64,000 nucleotides of DNA from Bacteroidales bacterium (GCA_017632935.1 JAGBQJ010000035.1:1-64000); one strand, 5' to 3'. Shown: positions 26,719 through 35,529, counted from the stretch's first letter. Program-made: numbers and translations. Notes: generated from the letters alone by a model not told the origin.

Positions 26719-28221
26719 TTACTTCGCCCTCCAGAAACTCCGCGTGAACAGCAGCAAAACGGTGAAAATCTCCAGACGACCTACGAGCATATCAAACGAC
26801 AGTAGCCATTTGGCGATATCGGGGATCTTGTCGAAATTACCGCTCGGTCCCGTGATGCCCGAGCCTGGACCGTAGTTGCTGAAACAGGTCAAGAAGGAAA
26901 TAGCGCCTTCCTCAAGGCTCATGCCCACGGCCGAAAGCACTATCACGTTGACCATGAAAACGATGATGAACAGCGAGAAGAACGACAGCACGCGCTTCAG
27001 GCTGAGGTCTTCCACAATCTGTCCCGAAATCTTGACCGTGTACACGCTCGACGAATGAATCAACTCGTTGAGGGTCTTCTTGATGTATTTGACCAACACG
27101 ATGACGCGCACCATCTTGATACCGCCGCTGGTGGAGCCTGCACAGCCACCCACCACCATCAATACAACCGTCGGAATGAGGAACAATCGACCCCAAGTGT
27201 CGTAGTCGTAGTTGCTGCCTTGGAAACCCGTGTTCGACAACAAGGCCGTCACATGGAACAGCGAGGTACGGATACGTTCCCACCAGGTCTGCGGATGCGA
27301 GGCCAACTGTTCGTCGGTGATGGTCCTGAAATGCGGTGCGAAATAGAAACGCGCCACAAACAGCAGTGTAAACACAAGAATAGCAATCAGATACCAACGC
27401 AGCTCCTCGTTGCGCTTGATGACATCGAAACGGCGGCTGAGCAGGAAGTGGTATGTTGCAAAGTTGATGCCCGACATCAACATGAAAGCGATACAGACGC
27501 ACTCGATATAATTAGAATGAAAATAGCCGATGCTGGCCTGATGCGTGCTGAAACCACCCGTGGCGATGGTCGTGAAGGCATGACACACTGCATCGAACTT
27601 GTTCATTGGACCTATATAATACATCACGGCACACAACAACGTCAAGGCAATGTAAATAAACCACAGCAACCGCGAAGTAGCGCCCATGGTCGGGGCAAGC
27701 TTCTCCACACTCAAGCCCGGTGCCTCGGCTGCAAAAAGCGACATCTTCTTCGAGCCTTTGGCCACAGAGGGAATGAAGGCCAAGGTGAACACCACCACAC
27801 CCAAACCACCCATCCACTGCATGATGCTGCGCCAAAAGAGGATTCCATGGGGCTGTTGGTCAATATTGCTGAGGATGGTGGCACCCGTGGTCGAAAAGCC
27901 CGACATGGTCTCGAAGAAAGCGTCGGTCACATTGTCGACGGTGCCATACATCAGGAAAGGCAACATGCCAAACAAGGAAAACAGCACCCACGACAAGGCC
28001 ACCACCATGAAAGAATCACGAAGCTGCAATTGGCTCTTTTTCATCGAGTTGCCTATGTGATAAAGCAATAGTCCCACAGCACCCGTCAAGCCGGCGGTGA
28101 GCAGGAAACAACGAAAGTCGGTGTCCCCCACAGTGCGCTGATAGTAATAGGCCACCGCCGCCGTCAGCAACAAGGCTGCAGCCTCAATCAGCAACAATAC
28201 ACCAAACAGCTTGCTTTTCAT
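26719..28221 (-). CDS. trkH: Potassium uptake channel subunit TrkH
   Basis: The 500-residue inner-membrane protein has four TrkH pore repeats, each with a filter-like glycine: MSGFSTTGATI, TTIATGGFSTHQ, LLSNTGFQGSNYD and CFSNYGPGSGITGPSG. The intramembrane-loop block GGCAGSTSGGIKMVR is typical. It takes up potassium together with a TrkA ring; no TrkA gene is adjacent, and the TrkA-N-like proteins at 37752 and 44924 are of a different architecture. It is transcribed toward clpB, 143 bases upstream of that gene, so they may form one unit or not. Confidence 0.95.
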   Translation of the reverse strand: MKSKLFGVLLLIEAAALLLTAAVAYYYQRTVGDTDFRCFLLTAGLTGAVGLLLYHIGNSMKKSQLQLRDSFMVVALSWVLFSLFGMLPFLMYGTVDNVTDAFFETMSGFSTTGATILSNIDQQPHGILFWRSIMQWMGGLGVVVFTLAFIPSVAKGSKKMSLFAAEAPGLSVEKLAPTMGATSRLLWFIYIALTLLCAVMYYIGPMNKFDAVCHAFTTIATGGFSTHQASIGYFHSNYIECVCIAFMLMSGINFATYHFLLSRRFDVIKRNEELRWYLIAILVFTLLFVARFYFAPHFRTITDEQLASHPQTWWERIRTSLFHVTALLSNTGFQGSNYDYDTWGRLFLIPTVVLMVVGGCAGSTSGGIKMVRVIVLVKYIKKTLNELIHSSSVYTVKISGQIVEDLSLKRVLSFFSLFIIVFMVNVIVLSAVGMSLEEGAISFLTCFSNYGPGSGITGPSGNFDKIPDIAKWLLSFDMLVGRLEIFTVLLLFTRSFWRAK

Positions 28222-28260
28222 TGATTATTCGTTTTTTTTTTGCTGCAGGACACTAGCTAG

Positions 28261-28330
28261 ATTGCTTCGTTCCTCGCAATGACGCGAAGCGTCCCCAAAA
28301 ACTCTAAACTCTAAACTCTCAACACTAAAC
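28261..28330. repeat. Half copy of the CGTCATTGCGA repeat plus ACTCTAA tandem tract
   Basis: Bases 28261-28285 (ATTGCTTCGTTCCTCGCAAT followed by GACGC) match the right half of the element at 14725-14810 at 23 of 25 positions. Directly after it, 28301-28330 holds tandem variants of ACTCTAA. It sits in the leader of trkH. Confidence 0.75.
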
Positions 28331-28737
28331 TAAGACCACGGTTGCGCCCAGCCTTCGCCATAATCGAAATCATCCTCATCCTCGTCGTCCTTTTCCTTAT
28401 AGGAATGGTCGTCGTAAGGCTTCAGCCATTTTCTGAATTTGTACGAAGGTATCGCCGTAATCTCGCCGTCGGCCTCAGGCGACACAGCGATGTCGATTTC
28501 GTCGGCAGCCAGTTCCTTGAGCCACTGACCCAGTTCGGAAAAGCCCATGTCGGTCACCGTGTAGCCTTCCCAGTCGCCTTGGGCGGCTTTGGCAGCCAAT
28601 GCCTCCGATTCCCAAAGCGGTATGTATGGCTCACCGTCGTTGTCCTCCAACATGGCGAAGAAGCCTTCCTTGGCCTCCAGCAGCCACACCTTACGCGTCT
28701 CTAAAATGGACGCAATGAATTGTTCCAGTTTATCCAT
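28330..28737 (-). CDS. DUF2750 protein
   Basis: This 135-residue protein matches the DUF2750 pattern: an N-terminal helix (LEQFIASILETRKVWLLEAKEGFFAML), an acidic EDNDGEPYIPLWESEALA block, then YTVTDMGFSELGQWLKELAADEIDIAVSPEAD (quoted parts: GFSELGQWL, IDIAVSP). The family has no known activity; it is cytoplasmic. The tail is very acidic (KEKDDEDEDDFDYGEG). It follows the S4 gene by 18 bases on the same strand and probably belongs to the DUF368-S4-DUF2750 operon. Confidence 0.8.
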   Translation of the reverse strand: MDKLEQFIASILETRKVWLLEAKEGFFAMLEDNDGEPYIPLWESEALAAKAAQGDWEGYTVTDMGFSELGQWLKELAADEIDIAVSPEADGEITAIPSYKFRKWLKPYDDHSYKEKDDEDEDDFDYGEGWAQPWS

Positions 28738-28755
28738 GATGATTCTTTTTTCTCG

Positions 28756-28995
28756 TCAGTCGCAGCCTTCAACGAAAATCTCAAAGTTCTCAAACACAAT
28801 CACTTCGCCTGCGGTAATCTTGGCGCGTTTGCGAGTCTCCACCTCGCCGTTGCGCAACACCAAACCAGCCGTGACCACTTCCTGCGCCTCGCTCCCCGAC
28901 TCCACCACGCCAGTGGCTTTCAGCAAGCCGATGAGGGGAATAAAGGTCTCGTCCTCGCGAAGGGCGAAGTCAATTCTTCTTAGTTTTCCTACCAT
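28756..28995 (-). CDS. Small S4-domain RNA-binding protein (YbcJ-like)
   Basis: The 79-residue protein is essentially one S4 domain: FIPLIGLLKATGVVESGSEA, the GLVLRNGEVETRKRAKI loop with its typical Asn-Gly-Glu-Val and basic residues, and the final strand VIVFENFEIFV. Such small S4 proteins of the YbcJ/YaaA type bind RNA, probably rRNA or tRNA. It overlaps the end of the DUF368 gene by 26 bases, so the two are co-transcribed. Confidence 0.88.
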   Translation of the reverse strand: MVGKLRRIDFALREDETFIPLIGLLKATGVVESGSEAQEVVTAGLVLRNGEVETRKRAKITAGEVIVFENFEIFVEGCD

Positions 28996-29962
28996 GTTTC
29001 CTTTGTCTCTTATGTTTTCTTTGTCTTTTGGGTTTCGGATTCAGCCTCCTCTGTTCTTGTTTCTTCCTGCTATGGCGTGCCAAAAGCTCTAACACGAAGA
29101 CCGCTGAGAAGCCCAATACGGCCATCACAATAGCCCAAACCAACTCAGTGTTCCAACCTGGCATGAAGAAGGTATAGTGCGACTCTCCCGCCACTTTCCA
29201 TGGATACACCACCGGCAGGCTACCCAACATGAAGCCCGCCAGCACCGAGAGCGTCGAGTCGCGATACTCGCGCATCAGCCACGAAAGCAGATGGGAGAAC
29301 ACCACGATACTCACTAAAGCACCCAGTACGAACGGAAGGATAATCCTCGCGCCATCCAAGAATGTCGACGCTTTGGTCAGCTCGGGAATGCCTTTCGTGA
29401 CAATCAGCTCATAGTTGCCCATCAGCAGCATGAGGTGCGAGCCCGACACGCCAGGCACCACCATACCCGTAGCCCCAATGATGCCGCAGAGGAAAAGGTA
29501 GAAGAAACTCTCGTTGGGATAAGGATTCGACTTGATGGAAAGGAAAAACGAAACAGCCACACCCCCCAATACAAGCAGTATGTTCTTGATACTCACCTTC
29601 TCAATGCCCTTCATCACATAAATCACCGAAGCGATGATGAGGCCGATGAAGAACGACCAAGTGTAGACTTCGTATGACTTGAGCGACTGCTTCAAAAAGA
29701 TGGCTGTCAGCACCATACCCGTCAAAATACCTAAAGCTATGGTGAGGAAAAACTTGAGATCCGTACGACGGACAAATTGTCTGAACTCGCCTTGGAAAAG
29801 GAGTTTGAAATTCGGGATTCTCAAGGAATTGATGGCGTTGATAAAGCGTTCATACACTCCCAGCACCAACGATATCGTGCCGCTGGAAATGGGAAAGACA
29901 TTGACCGCTCCCATGATCATGCCCTTCACAAACACCTTAATCGAATCCCATAGCGCAAACAT
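28970..29962 (-). CDS. DUF368 membrane protein, likely undecaprenyl-phosphate carrier (PopT type)
   Basis: The 330-residue protein has eight to nine hydrophobic helices and the DUF368 markers VFPISSGTISLVLGVYERFI near the start and the repeated MVVPGVSGSHLMLLMGNYE in the middle. Members of this family have been shown to return undecaprenyl phosphate across the inner membrane for cell-wall and glycan synthesis; the role here is taken from the family. The C-terminal 45 residues are extremely basic (RKHKRQRKHGRKTKK), presumably cytoplasmic. The ATG at 29962 (MFALWDSIKVF) is chosen over one 13 codons upstream. Confidence 0.88.
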   Translation of the reverse strand: MFALWDSIKVFVKGMIMGAVNVFPISSGTISLVLGVYERFINAINSLRIPNFKLLFQGEFRQFVRRTDLKFFLTIALGILTGMVLTAIFLKQSLKSYEVYTWSFFIGLIIASVIYVMKGIEKVSIKNILLVLGGVAVSFFLSIKSNPYPNESFFYLFLCGIIGATGMVVPGVSGSHLMLLMGNYELIVTKGIPELTKASTFLDGARIILPFVLGALVSIVVFSHLLSWLMREYRDSTLSVLAGFMLGSLPVVYPWKVAGESHYTFFMPGWNTELVWAIVMAVLGFSAVFVLELLARHSRKKQEQRRLNPKPKRQRKHKRQRKHGRKTKKN

Positions 29963-29987
29963 AGCTTCGCCTTCTAATTCCAAACTA

Positions 29988-29995
29988 CAAAGATA
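29988..29995 (-). promoter_or_regulatory. Predicted sigma-ABfr -7 element TATCTTTG for the DUF368 operon
   Basis: It reads TATCTTTG on the minus strand, 26 bases before the ATG at 29962. Its position also supports that ATG as start. Confidence 0.6.
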
Positions 29996-30067
29996 CAACA
30001 AATATCATTCCTACCGTTTTTTTCGAGACAAATTTGGAAAAAATCGGCATTTTCGGCACAAGATTGC

Positions 30068-30075
30068 TATCTTTG
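30068..30075 (+). promoter_or_regulatory. Predicted sigma-ABfr -7 element TATCTTTG for the DUF493 gene
   Basis: TATCTTTG lies 17 bases before the ATG at 30093. Confidence 0.6.
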
Positions 30076-30092
30076 CAAGCAAATTATCCCCC

Positions 30093-30356
30093 ATGAGCGA
30101 CAAAAAAGTAAGCTACCCGCAAAACTTCGACATCAAGCTGATCATCGCGGCCGAGATTGCCATGGAAGAGGCTAAACGCAACATCAGCCAGGCGCTCAGC
30201 GAGAGCCAGACCGTGCACAGTTTCGTCAACGTAAGAAGCAGTGGCAAAGGCAATTACCTAAGCTATTGCTACAACATCGACATCGAAAGCAAAGAACATC
30301 TGGAGCGCACCTACGCCCTGCTCCGAAACATCCCCGGACTCAAATTCGCCCTATGA
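30093..30356 (+). CDS. DUF493 (YbeD-like) small protein
   Basis: The 87-residue protein starting MSDKKVSYPQNFDIKLI fits DUF493: opening FDIKLIIAAE, the middle SSGKGNYLSYCYNIDIES and the end YALLRNIPGLKFAL. These ferredoxin-like proteins are regulatory or of unknown role. A much longer frame begins upstream at 29679 but runs through the divergent DUF368 gene, so the start at 30093, right after a promoter, is used. Its stop overlaps the acylphosphatase start by ATGA. Confidence 0.85.
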   Translation: MSDKKVSYPQNFDIKLIIAAEIAMEEAKRNISQALSESQTVHSFVNVRSSGKGNYLSYCYNIDIESKEHLERTYALLRNIPGLKFAL

Positions 30357-30631
30357 CAAAAGCCTATTCCATAAGGATTTACGGTCGCGTGTTCAACGTG
30401 GGTTTCCGACGTTATGTTCACCGTTACGGCTTACAATGCAACCTGACGGGCTATGTGGAAAATGACCACGCCGACGGCTGCGTCCACATCGAGGCCGAAG
30501 GTGAGGAAGCCGACCTCGACCGTTTTATCCTGCTCTGCGGCGAAGGCACTCCTTATTCTTTTATTACGGACATGAAGATTGAGGCGGTTGCGCCTACAGG
30601 AAAATACAATGATTTTCAAGAAATACGATAA
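30353..30631 (+). CDS. acyP: Acylphosphatase
   Basis: The 92-residue protein hydrolyses acyl phosphates. It has the substrate loop GRVFNVGFRR with catalytic Arg19 and the second motif LTGYVEND with catalytic Asn37; the usual Gln-Gly of the loop (GXVQGVGFR) is Phe-Asn here. It ends with the family-type strand region. The ATG overlaps the DUF493 stop by 4 bases, so the two are translationally coupled. The function is generic, probably removal of damaged or by-product acyl phosphates. Confidence 0.9.
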   Translation: MTKAYSIRIYGRVFNVGFRRYVHRYGLQCNLTGYVENDHADGCVHIEAEGEEADLDRFILLCGEGTPYSFITDMKIEAVAPTGKYNDFQEIR

Positions 30632-30641
30632 AAACAAACCC

Positions 30642-30671
30642 TGTAGAGACGCAAAATTTTGCGTCTCTACA
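30642..30671. repeat. 30-bp perfect palindrome, GTAGAGACG...CGTCTCTAC family
   Basis: The arms TGTAGAGACG/CGTCTCTACA surround the core CAAAATTTTG in a perfect palindrome. The arms match those at 2770-2797 while the core differs. It lies between two co-directed genes and might form a hairpin in their mRNA. Confidence 0.85.
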
Positions 30672-30693
30672 ACAATTCAACGATTTAACAACC

Positions 30694-31398
30694 ATGATAG
30701 ATTTTTCAAAGATTCTCTTCCTCGACATCGAGACCGTCTCGCAAGAGAAGACCTATGACCAACTCAACGAGCGGATGCAAAAACTGTGGTCGCATAAGGC
30801 CGAGCAGCTCAATCGCGATAACCCTGATCTCACGCCTGCCGATGTCTATGACCGTGCCGGTATATATGCAGAATTCGGCAAAATCGTCTGTATATCAGTC
30901 GGTTTCTTCAACGACCAACGTTTCCGTCTGAAGTCGTTCTACGGCCACGATGAGAAGGCTCTCCTGACTGATTTCGCCAACATGCTCAGCCGTTACTACA
31001 ACGCACCCGACAACCAACTCTGCGCCCACAACGGCAAGGAGTTCGACTTCCCCTATATCGCCCGAAGGATGCTGGTCAACGGCATACAAATACCTAGGAT
31101 TCTGCAAGTTGCAGGAAAGAAGCCTTGGGAGACCAACTTCATCGACACCATGGAGCTTTGGAAGTTCGGCGATTATAAGAGCTACACTTCCTTGGATTTG
31201 CTCTGCGCCATCCTTGACATCCCAACGCCAAAGGACGACATCAACGGCAGCGAAGTGGGACGCGTGTACTGGGAAGAAAACGATCTCGAGCGCATCAAGA
31301 CCTATTGCCAGAAGGACGTGCTCGCCATCGCCCAACTCATGCGTCGCTATCATTACCTGCCGCTCATCACTGACGACTGCGTGGACTACACCAACTGA
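30694..31398 (+). CDS. DEDD-type 3'-5' exonuclease (PolB_exo_2-like)
   Basis: This 234-residue protein has an RNase H-fold exonuclease core: FLDIET holds the first Asp-Glu pair, LCAHNGKEFDFPYIARRM the second Asp, and YCQKDVLAIAQL the Tyr and last Asp of the DEDDy set. It resembles the predicted 3'-5' exonuclease related to B-family polymerase proofreading domains. It likely trims single-stranded DNA or RNA in the cytoplasm. The next gene, a Cas4-like DUF2779 nuclease, starts 2 bases after its stop, so the two probably work together. Confidence 0.85.
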   Translation: MIDFSKILFLDIETVSQEKTYDQLNERMQKLWSHKAEQLNRDNPDLTPADVYDRAGIYAEFGKIVCISVGFFNDQRFRLKSFYGHDEKALLTDFANMLSRYYNAPDNQLCAHNGKEFDFPYIARRMLVNGIQIPRILQVAGKKPWETNFIDTMELWKFGDYKSYTSLDLLCAILDIPTPKDDINGSEVGRVYWEENDLERIKTYCQKDVLAIAQLMRRYHYLPLITDDCVDYTN

Positions 31399-31400
31399 GC

Positions 31401-32903
31401 ATGCACATCCTTTCCAAATCCACCTATATCAAGGGCTTACAATGCGAAAAAGCATTGTACATGCAGAAGAAGCACCCCTATCTGCGCGACAAACTCAGCA
31501 TCGAGCAGCGGGCTAAGTTCCAGCGCGGCACCGACGTGGGCGTGCTGGCACATGAGGTCTTCTCTGGCGGCATCGACATGTCACCCAACTCACCCTCACA
31601 ATTCCCAAAGAAGGTGCAAGAGACCTGGGATAACCTCAGCAATCCCGAAGTCAAAGTAATGTATGAAGCTGTGTTCCAGTATAATGACACGCTTATTATG
31701 CTCGACATGCTCGTCCGCGATGGCGACAAATGGCTAGCCGTGGAGGTAAAAAGCTCCATGCGACTCAGCGACACCTATTATAATGATGCTGCGCTGCAAT
31801 ACTATGTGCTGCATGGCTGCGGGGTGCCGCTCAGCGATTTCCGCCTCATGTACCTCAACGGTGACTACATGAAAGACGGTCCCATCGACGTGAAGCAACT
31901 ATTTAAAATGGAATCGGTGATGGAGTATGTAGTTGAGAGAGAAGCTTTTGTCGCACAAAACGTGGAACGGTTGAAAGCCGTGGTGGCGTTACCACACTCG
32001 CCCGTCGTCAACATCGGGACACAGTGCAACAACCCCTACCCTTGTGATTTCCAAGGTCATTGCTGGAAACTCATCCCAAAAAACAGCTTCCTCTTCACCA
32101 CCGCGATGGACGACGAAACGCTGTTCCAATGCTATTTCAACGGCGTGAACACCAATGCCAAGATGCTCCTACAGCTGGAGCCCGATTCAGAGGAGGCGCA
32201 TCAGATTGAAGCTTTGGAGACCGAATCGTATTATATTGATTACAAGACGCTTTACTCATTGGCACCACAGCCTAAGCCTAAGCCTAAGTCTGTGGCCTAC
32301 TTAAACCTATTACTTCATCGTCCCGCCGTGCCCGAACTCGATGGCACAAAGCCTTACGAGGAGATGATTTTGGCTTTTGCTTTGCAAGGAGAACATGAAC
32401 ATATAGCAGCCATAGATCCCCGCCTACGCACAAGTCCTCGTTGGGATGACATGGCTGCTGGTACAAACCTACGTTGGGATGACATGGCTGCTAACGGCTG
32501 TTTTGTATGGGATTGCTTTGAAGACCACAGCCGCTGGAAAGAAGCCATCCCTTTACTCATTGAGAAACTCTCTCATTATGAGCTGATTGTATGCTTCACA
32601 CCACAAAACCTCAGCACCACTTTGCTCCGTCATGAGATTATCCAAAACCAAACCATAGGCTACAAAATCTTCAATCTCTTTGAGGTGCTGCAAGAAGCCC
32701 ATTTCTACCATCCCGCCATTAAGAGGGGACTGACATTGCAACGCCTTGAAACGGCACTTTTTAGCGTAAAAAATCTCTTCGAGCACAGCCGGATTCTCCT
32801 CGAAGCCACCAGCAACAACCTCATAGGTTATCAACAGGCACGAGAAGACCTAATCGCTGAAAATGAAGTCGTTGCAAAAACTTATCAACACCTTTTCAAG
32901 TAG
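31401..32903 (+). CDS. DUF2779-like protein with Cas4-type nuclease/iron-sulfur features
   Basis: The 500-residue protein has an N-terminal PD-(D/E)XK-like region: LSKSTYIKGLQCEKALYM, then LIMLDMLVRDGDKWLAVEVKSS with the D...EXK core, plus the cysteine cluster CNNPYPCDFQGHC that with the N-terminal Cys could bind an iron-sulfur cluster as in Cas4 or AddB. The C-terminal half resembles the DUF2779 RNase H-like part. Around 32430-32500 an 11-residue tandem repeat (RWDDMAAGTNL, RWDDMAANG) seems inserted in frame. It is downstream of the exonuclease by 2 bases. A role in DNA repair or processing is inferred. Confidence 0.78.
   Translation: MHILSKSTYIKGLQCEKALYMQKKHPYLRDKLSIEQRAKFQRGTDVGVLAHEVFSGGIDMSPNSPSQFPKKVQETWDNLSNPEVKVMYEAVFQYNDTLIMLDMLVRDGDKWLAVEVKSSMRLSDTYYNDAALQYYVLHGCGVPLSDFRLMYLNGDYMKDGPIDVKQLFKMESVMEYVVEREAFVAQNVERLKAVVALPHSPVVNIGTQCNNPYPCDFQGHCWKLIPKNSFLFTTAMDDETLFQCYFNGVNTNAKMLLQLEPDSEEAHQIEALETESYYIDYKTLYSLAPQPKPKPKSVAYLNLLLHRPAVPELDGTKPYEEMILAFALQGEHEHIAAIDPRLRTSPRWDDMAAGTNLRWDDMAANGCFVWDCFEDHSRWKEAIPLLIEKLSHYELIVCFTPQNLSTTLLRHEIIQNQTIGYKIFNLFEVLQEAHFYHPAIKRGLTLQRLETALFSVKNLFEHSRILLEATSNNLIGYQQAREDLIAENEVVAKTYQHLFK
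32439..32492. repeat. Two 21-bp identical units 33 bp apart inside the DUF2779 gene
   Basis: CGTTGGGATGACATGGCTGC plus T occurs at 32439-32459 and again at 32472-32492. The 33-base period keeps the frame and gives two copies of RWDDMAA. Confidence 0.85.
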
Positions 32904-32949
32904 TTGATAACTTCACGGCCCGCCTCCATTTGGGTCGCAAAATAATCCG

Positions 32950-32957
32950 TAATTTTG
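32950..32957 (+). promoter_or_regulatory. Predicted sigma-ABfr promoter (TAATTTTG) for dnaB
   Basis: TAATTTTG lies 30 bases before the ATG at 32988; a TTTG at 32929-32932 is 17 bases upstream, slightly closer than the usual 19-21. Confidence 0.55.
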
Positions 32958-32987
32958 CCTCTCCAAAACGAACGAAATTTCATTTTT

Positions 32988-34547
32988 ATGCCAAACGATA
33001 CCACTACGCGCCGACCCTTCGGCGACACCACGAAACGCAATCTGATGACCCCTGAACAAGTCTTTGCCAACCAAGGACGCATCCCTCCCCAAGCCACCGA
33101 CCTCGAGGAAGTCGTGCTCGGTGCCCTCATGCTGGAGAAGGAAGCCGTCAACGAGGTCATCGACATCCTCTCGCCTGAGGCGTTTTATCTGGACAAGCAC
33201 CAGAAGATTTTCGCTGCCATCAAATCGCTTTTTGGAAAATCAGAACCTATTGATATTCTGACCGTTACCAACGAGTTAAAACAAAGGGGCGAACTGGAAA
33301 TGGTAGGCGGTGCCTACTACATCTCGAAGCTCACCAACCGCGTCGTCTCGGCGGCCAACATCGAATACCACGCCCGCATCATCATGCAGAAACACATTCA
33401 GCGTCAGCTGATTCTGATTTCGTCCGACATGATCCACGATGCCTTCGAGGATACCACCGATGTGTTCGACTTGCTCGACAGGGCCGAGAACAACCTCTTC
33501 CAAATCAGCGAGAACAACTTGCGCCGCAGCTACGACTCGATGCAGGACTTGGTGAGCCGCGCCATCACGGAAATACAGAAGGCCAAGAACGCCGACGACA
33601 AGCTGCGCGGAGTGCCATCAGGCTACACCGAACTCGACCGCATCACGCAGGGCTGGCAGAAATCGGACCTCATCATCTTGGCCGCACGTCCCAGCATGGG
33701 TAAGACCGCCTTCGCCTTGAACCTGGCCCGCAACGCCGCTGTCAACTTTAATAGACCTGTCGCCTTTTTCTCTTTGGAGATGTCTTCAGTGCAATTGGTC
33801 ACCCGTCTGATTTCGACCGAGACCTCCCTCACCGCCGACAAACTGCGCTCGGGCGACTTGGCCGAATACGAATGGCAGCAACTGAATACCAAGGTCACCC
33901 CGTTGACTGACGCACCCATCTTCATTGACGACACGCCACAGCTCTCCGTCTTTGAGTTACGCGCCAAATGCCGCCGACTGAAGCAGCAGCACGACATCCA
34001 GATGGTCTTCATCGACTACCTGCAACTGATGACCGCCAAAGGCGACAAGGGCCTCAACCGCGAGCAGGAAATCAGCACCATCTCACGTTCGTTGAAGAGT
34101 TTGGCCAAAGAGCTCGAAATCCCTGTTTTGGCACTTTCACAGCTCAGCCGTAGTGTAGAACAACGTCCCGGCTCCAAAAAGCCCATCCTCTCCGACTTGC
34201 GCGAGTCGGGCGCCATCGAACAGGATGCCGACATGGTGATGTTCATCTATCGTCCTGAGTATTACAAAGACGGTGTCGACACTGAAGACAAGCCCAAAGG
34301 CTACACTGTCATCGACATCGCCAAGCACCGTAATGGCAAGTTGGGCGAAGTGGAACTGAGGTTTGTGGGACAATATGCCCGTTTCGAGGAGTTCGACCAA
34401 GGCTTCGACAACAGCAGTTTCACCACCATCGGTCCCAACAGCCAGTTCGACAGCCAGCCGCAAGTTTACAGCTCAAAGATGAACGACGACGAAAGCATGG
34501 AGTCGTATCAGCCCTCCATCACCTCCGATGACCCCATCCCCTTCTAA
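32988..34547 (+). CDS. dnaB: Replicative DNA helicase DnaB
   Basis: DnaB is the hexameric helicase that opens the replication fork. The 519-residue protein has the DnaB N-domain (PPQATDLEEVVLGALMLEKEAVNEV), a linker, and the RecA-like motor with Walker A ARPSMGKTAFAL, FSLEMSSVQLVTRL, IFIDDTPQLSVFELRAKCRRL, Walker B VFIDYLQLM, SRSLKSLAKELEIPVLALSQLSR and ADMVMFIYRPEYY. The ATG at 32988 (MPNDTTTRRPFG) is preferred over an upstream alternative start that lies over the promoter. A Ser/Gln-rich tail ends in SDDPIPF. It is followed by the RluA gene 12 bases later. Confidence 0.97.
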   Translation: MPNDTTTRRPFGDTTKRNLMTPEQVFANQGRIPPQATDLEEVVLGALMLEKEAVNEVIDILSPEAFYLDKHQKIFAAIKSLFGKSEPIDILTVTNELKQRGELEMVGGAYYISKLTNRVVSAANIEYHARIIMQKHIQRQLILISSDMIHDAFEDTTDVFDLLDRAENNLFQISENNLRRSYDSMQDLVSRAITEIQKAKNADDKLRGVPSGYTELDRITQGWQKSDLIILAARPSMGKTAFALNLARNAAVNFNRPVAFFSLEMSSVQLVTRLISTETSLTADKLRSGDLAEYEWQQLNTKVTPLTDAPIFIDDTPQLSVFELRAKCRRLKQQHDIQMVFIDYLQLMTAKGDKGLNREQEISTISRSLKSLAKELEIPVLALSQLSRSVEQRPGSKKPILSDLRESGAIEQDADMVMFIYRPEYYKDGVDTEDKPKGYTVIDIAKHRNGKLGEVELRFVGQYARFEEFDQGFDNSSFTTIGPNSQFDSQPQVYSSKMNDDESMESYQPSITSDDPIPF

Positions 34548-34559
34548 CCCCATCAAAAC

Positions 34560-35486
34560 ATGAACAAAAACGATAAAAAAGCCCCGCACTCAAAGAGCAA
34601 CCCGCTGAAATTCAACGTATCCGAGCCGACACAACTGATGGACTTCTTGATGAAGAAGATGGACGGCATCAGTCGCAACAAGGTCAAGCGTATGTTGGCC
34701 AACAAAGTTATTTCGGTCGATGGCCAACGTACCACGCAGTTCGACTTTACTTTGGAGCCTGGCATGGTTGTCGAAATCGGCAAGCCCACCGCCAAGGAAC
34801 GTTTCCACAGCCCTTGGCTGAACATCGTCTACGAAGACAAATACCTGCTCGTCATTGACAAGAAGGAAGGCTTGCTCACCAATAGTCCCACCAAAGAGAA
34901 AGACACGGCACAAAGCATCTTGAACGACTATTTCATCTACACGCAACAACGCTGTCGTGCCCATACCATCCACCGCCTCGACCGCGACACCAGCGGGCTG
35001 ATGCTTTTCGCCAAAAGCAAAGAAGTGGCCTTGAGGTTTGAGGAAGACTGGAAAAACACCGTCTACGACCGCCGCTATGTGGCCGTTGTGAGCGGTTGCA
35101 TGGAGAAAAAAGAAGGCATGGTCGCCTCGTGGCTGAAGGACAACAAGGCTTTCATCACCTATTCCAGTCCGACCGACAACGGAGGCAAATACGCCGAGAC
35201 CTACTACGAGACCTTATATTCCAACCCAAGATACTCTCTGGTCGAACTGCAACTGGAGACCGGCCGCAAGAACCAAATCCGCGTTCACATGGCCGACATC
35301 GGGCATCCCGTGGTTGGCGACCCGAAATACGGCAAGTCAGACTCAGGAGCCTACGACAACTCGCTGGGCCGCTTGTGTCTGCATGCTTACAAGCTCTGTT
35401 TCCACCATCCCTACAAGAAAAAAGACATGGAGTTTGAGACACCATTCCCGAAGGTGTTTGCGAAGCCGTTCCCAGGGATGGCATAA
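34560..35486 (+). CDS. RluA-family pseudouridine synthase
   Basis: The 308-residue protein has an N-terminal S4 RNA-binding domain (LMKKMDGISRNKVKRMLANKVISVDG) and an RluA/RluD-type catalytic domain with HRLDRDTSGLMLFAKS holding the catalytic Asp, the LVELQLETGRKNQIRVHMADIGHPVVGDPKYG block and the LCLHAYKLCF block. It isomerises specific uridines, probably in 23S rRNA; which ones is not clear. It is 12 bases after dnaB and ends ahead of a bidirectional terminator. Confidence 0.93.
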   Translation: MNKNDKKAPHSKSNPLKFNVSEPTQLMDFLMKKMDGISRNKVKRMLANKVISVDGQRTTQFDFTLEPGMVVEIGKPTAKERFHSPWLNIVYEDKYLLVIDKKEGLLTNSPTKEKDTAQSILNDYFIYTQQRCRAHTIHRLDRDTSGLMLFAKSKEVALRFEEDWKNTVYDRRYVAVVSGCMEKKEGMVASWLKDNKAFITYSSPTDNGGKYAETYYETLYSNPRYSLVELQLETGRKNQIRVHMADIGHPVVGDPKYGKSDSGAYDNSLGRLCLHAYKLCFHHPYKKKDMEFETPFPKVFAKPFPGMA

Positions 35487-35529
35487 GTAGGGAAATAAGT
35501 AGCCAAAATCACGCCAAAAATTGCACTAA

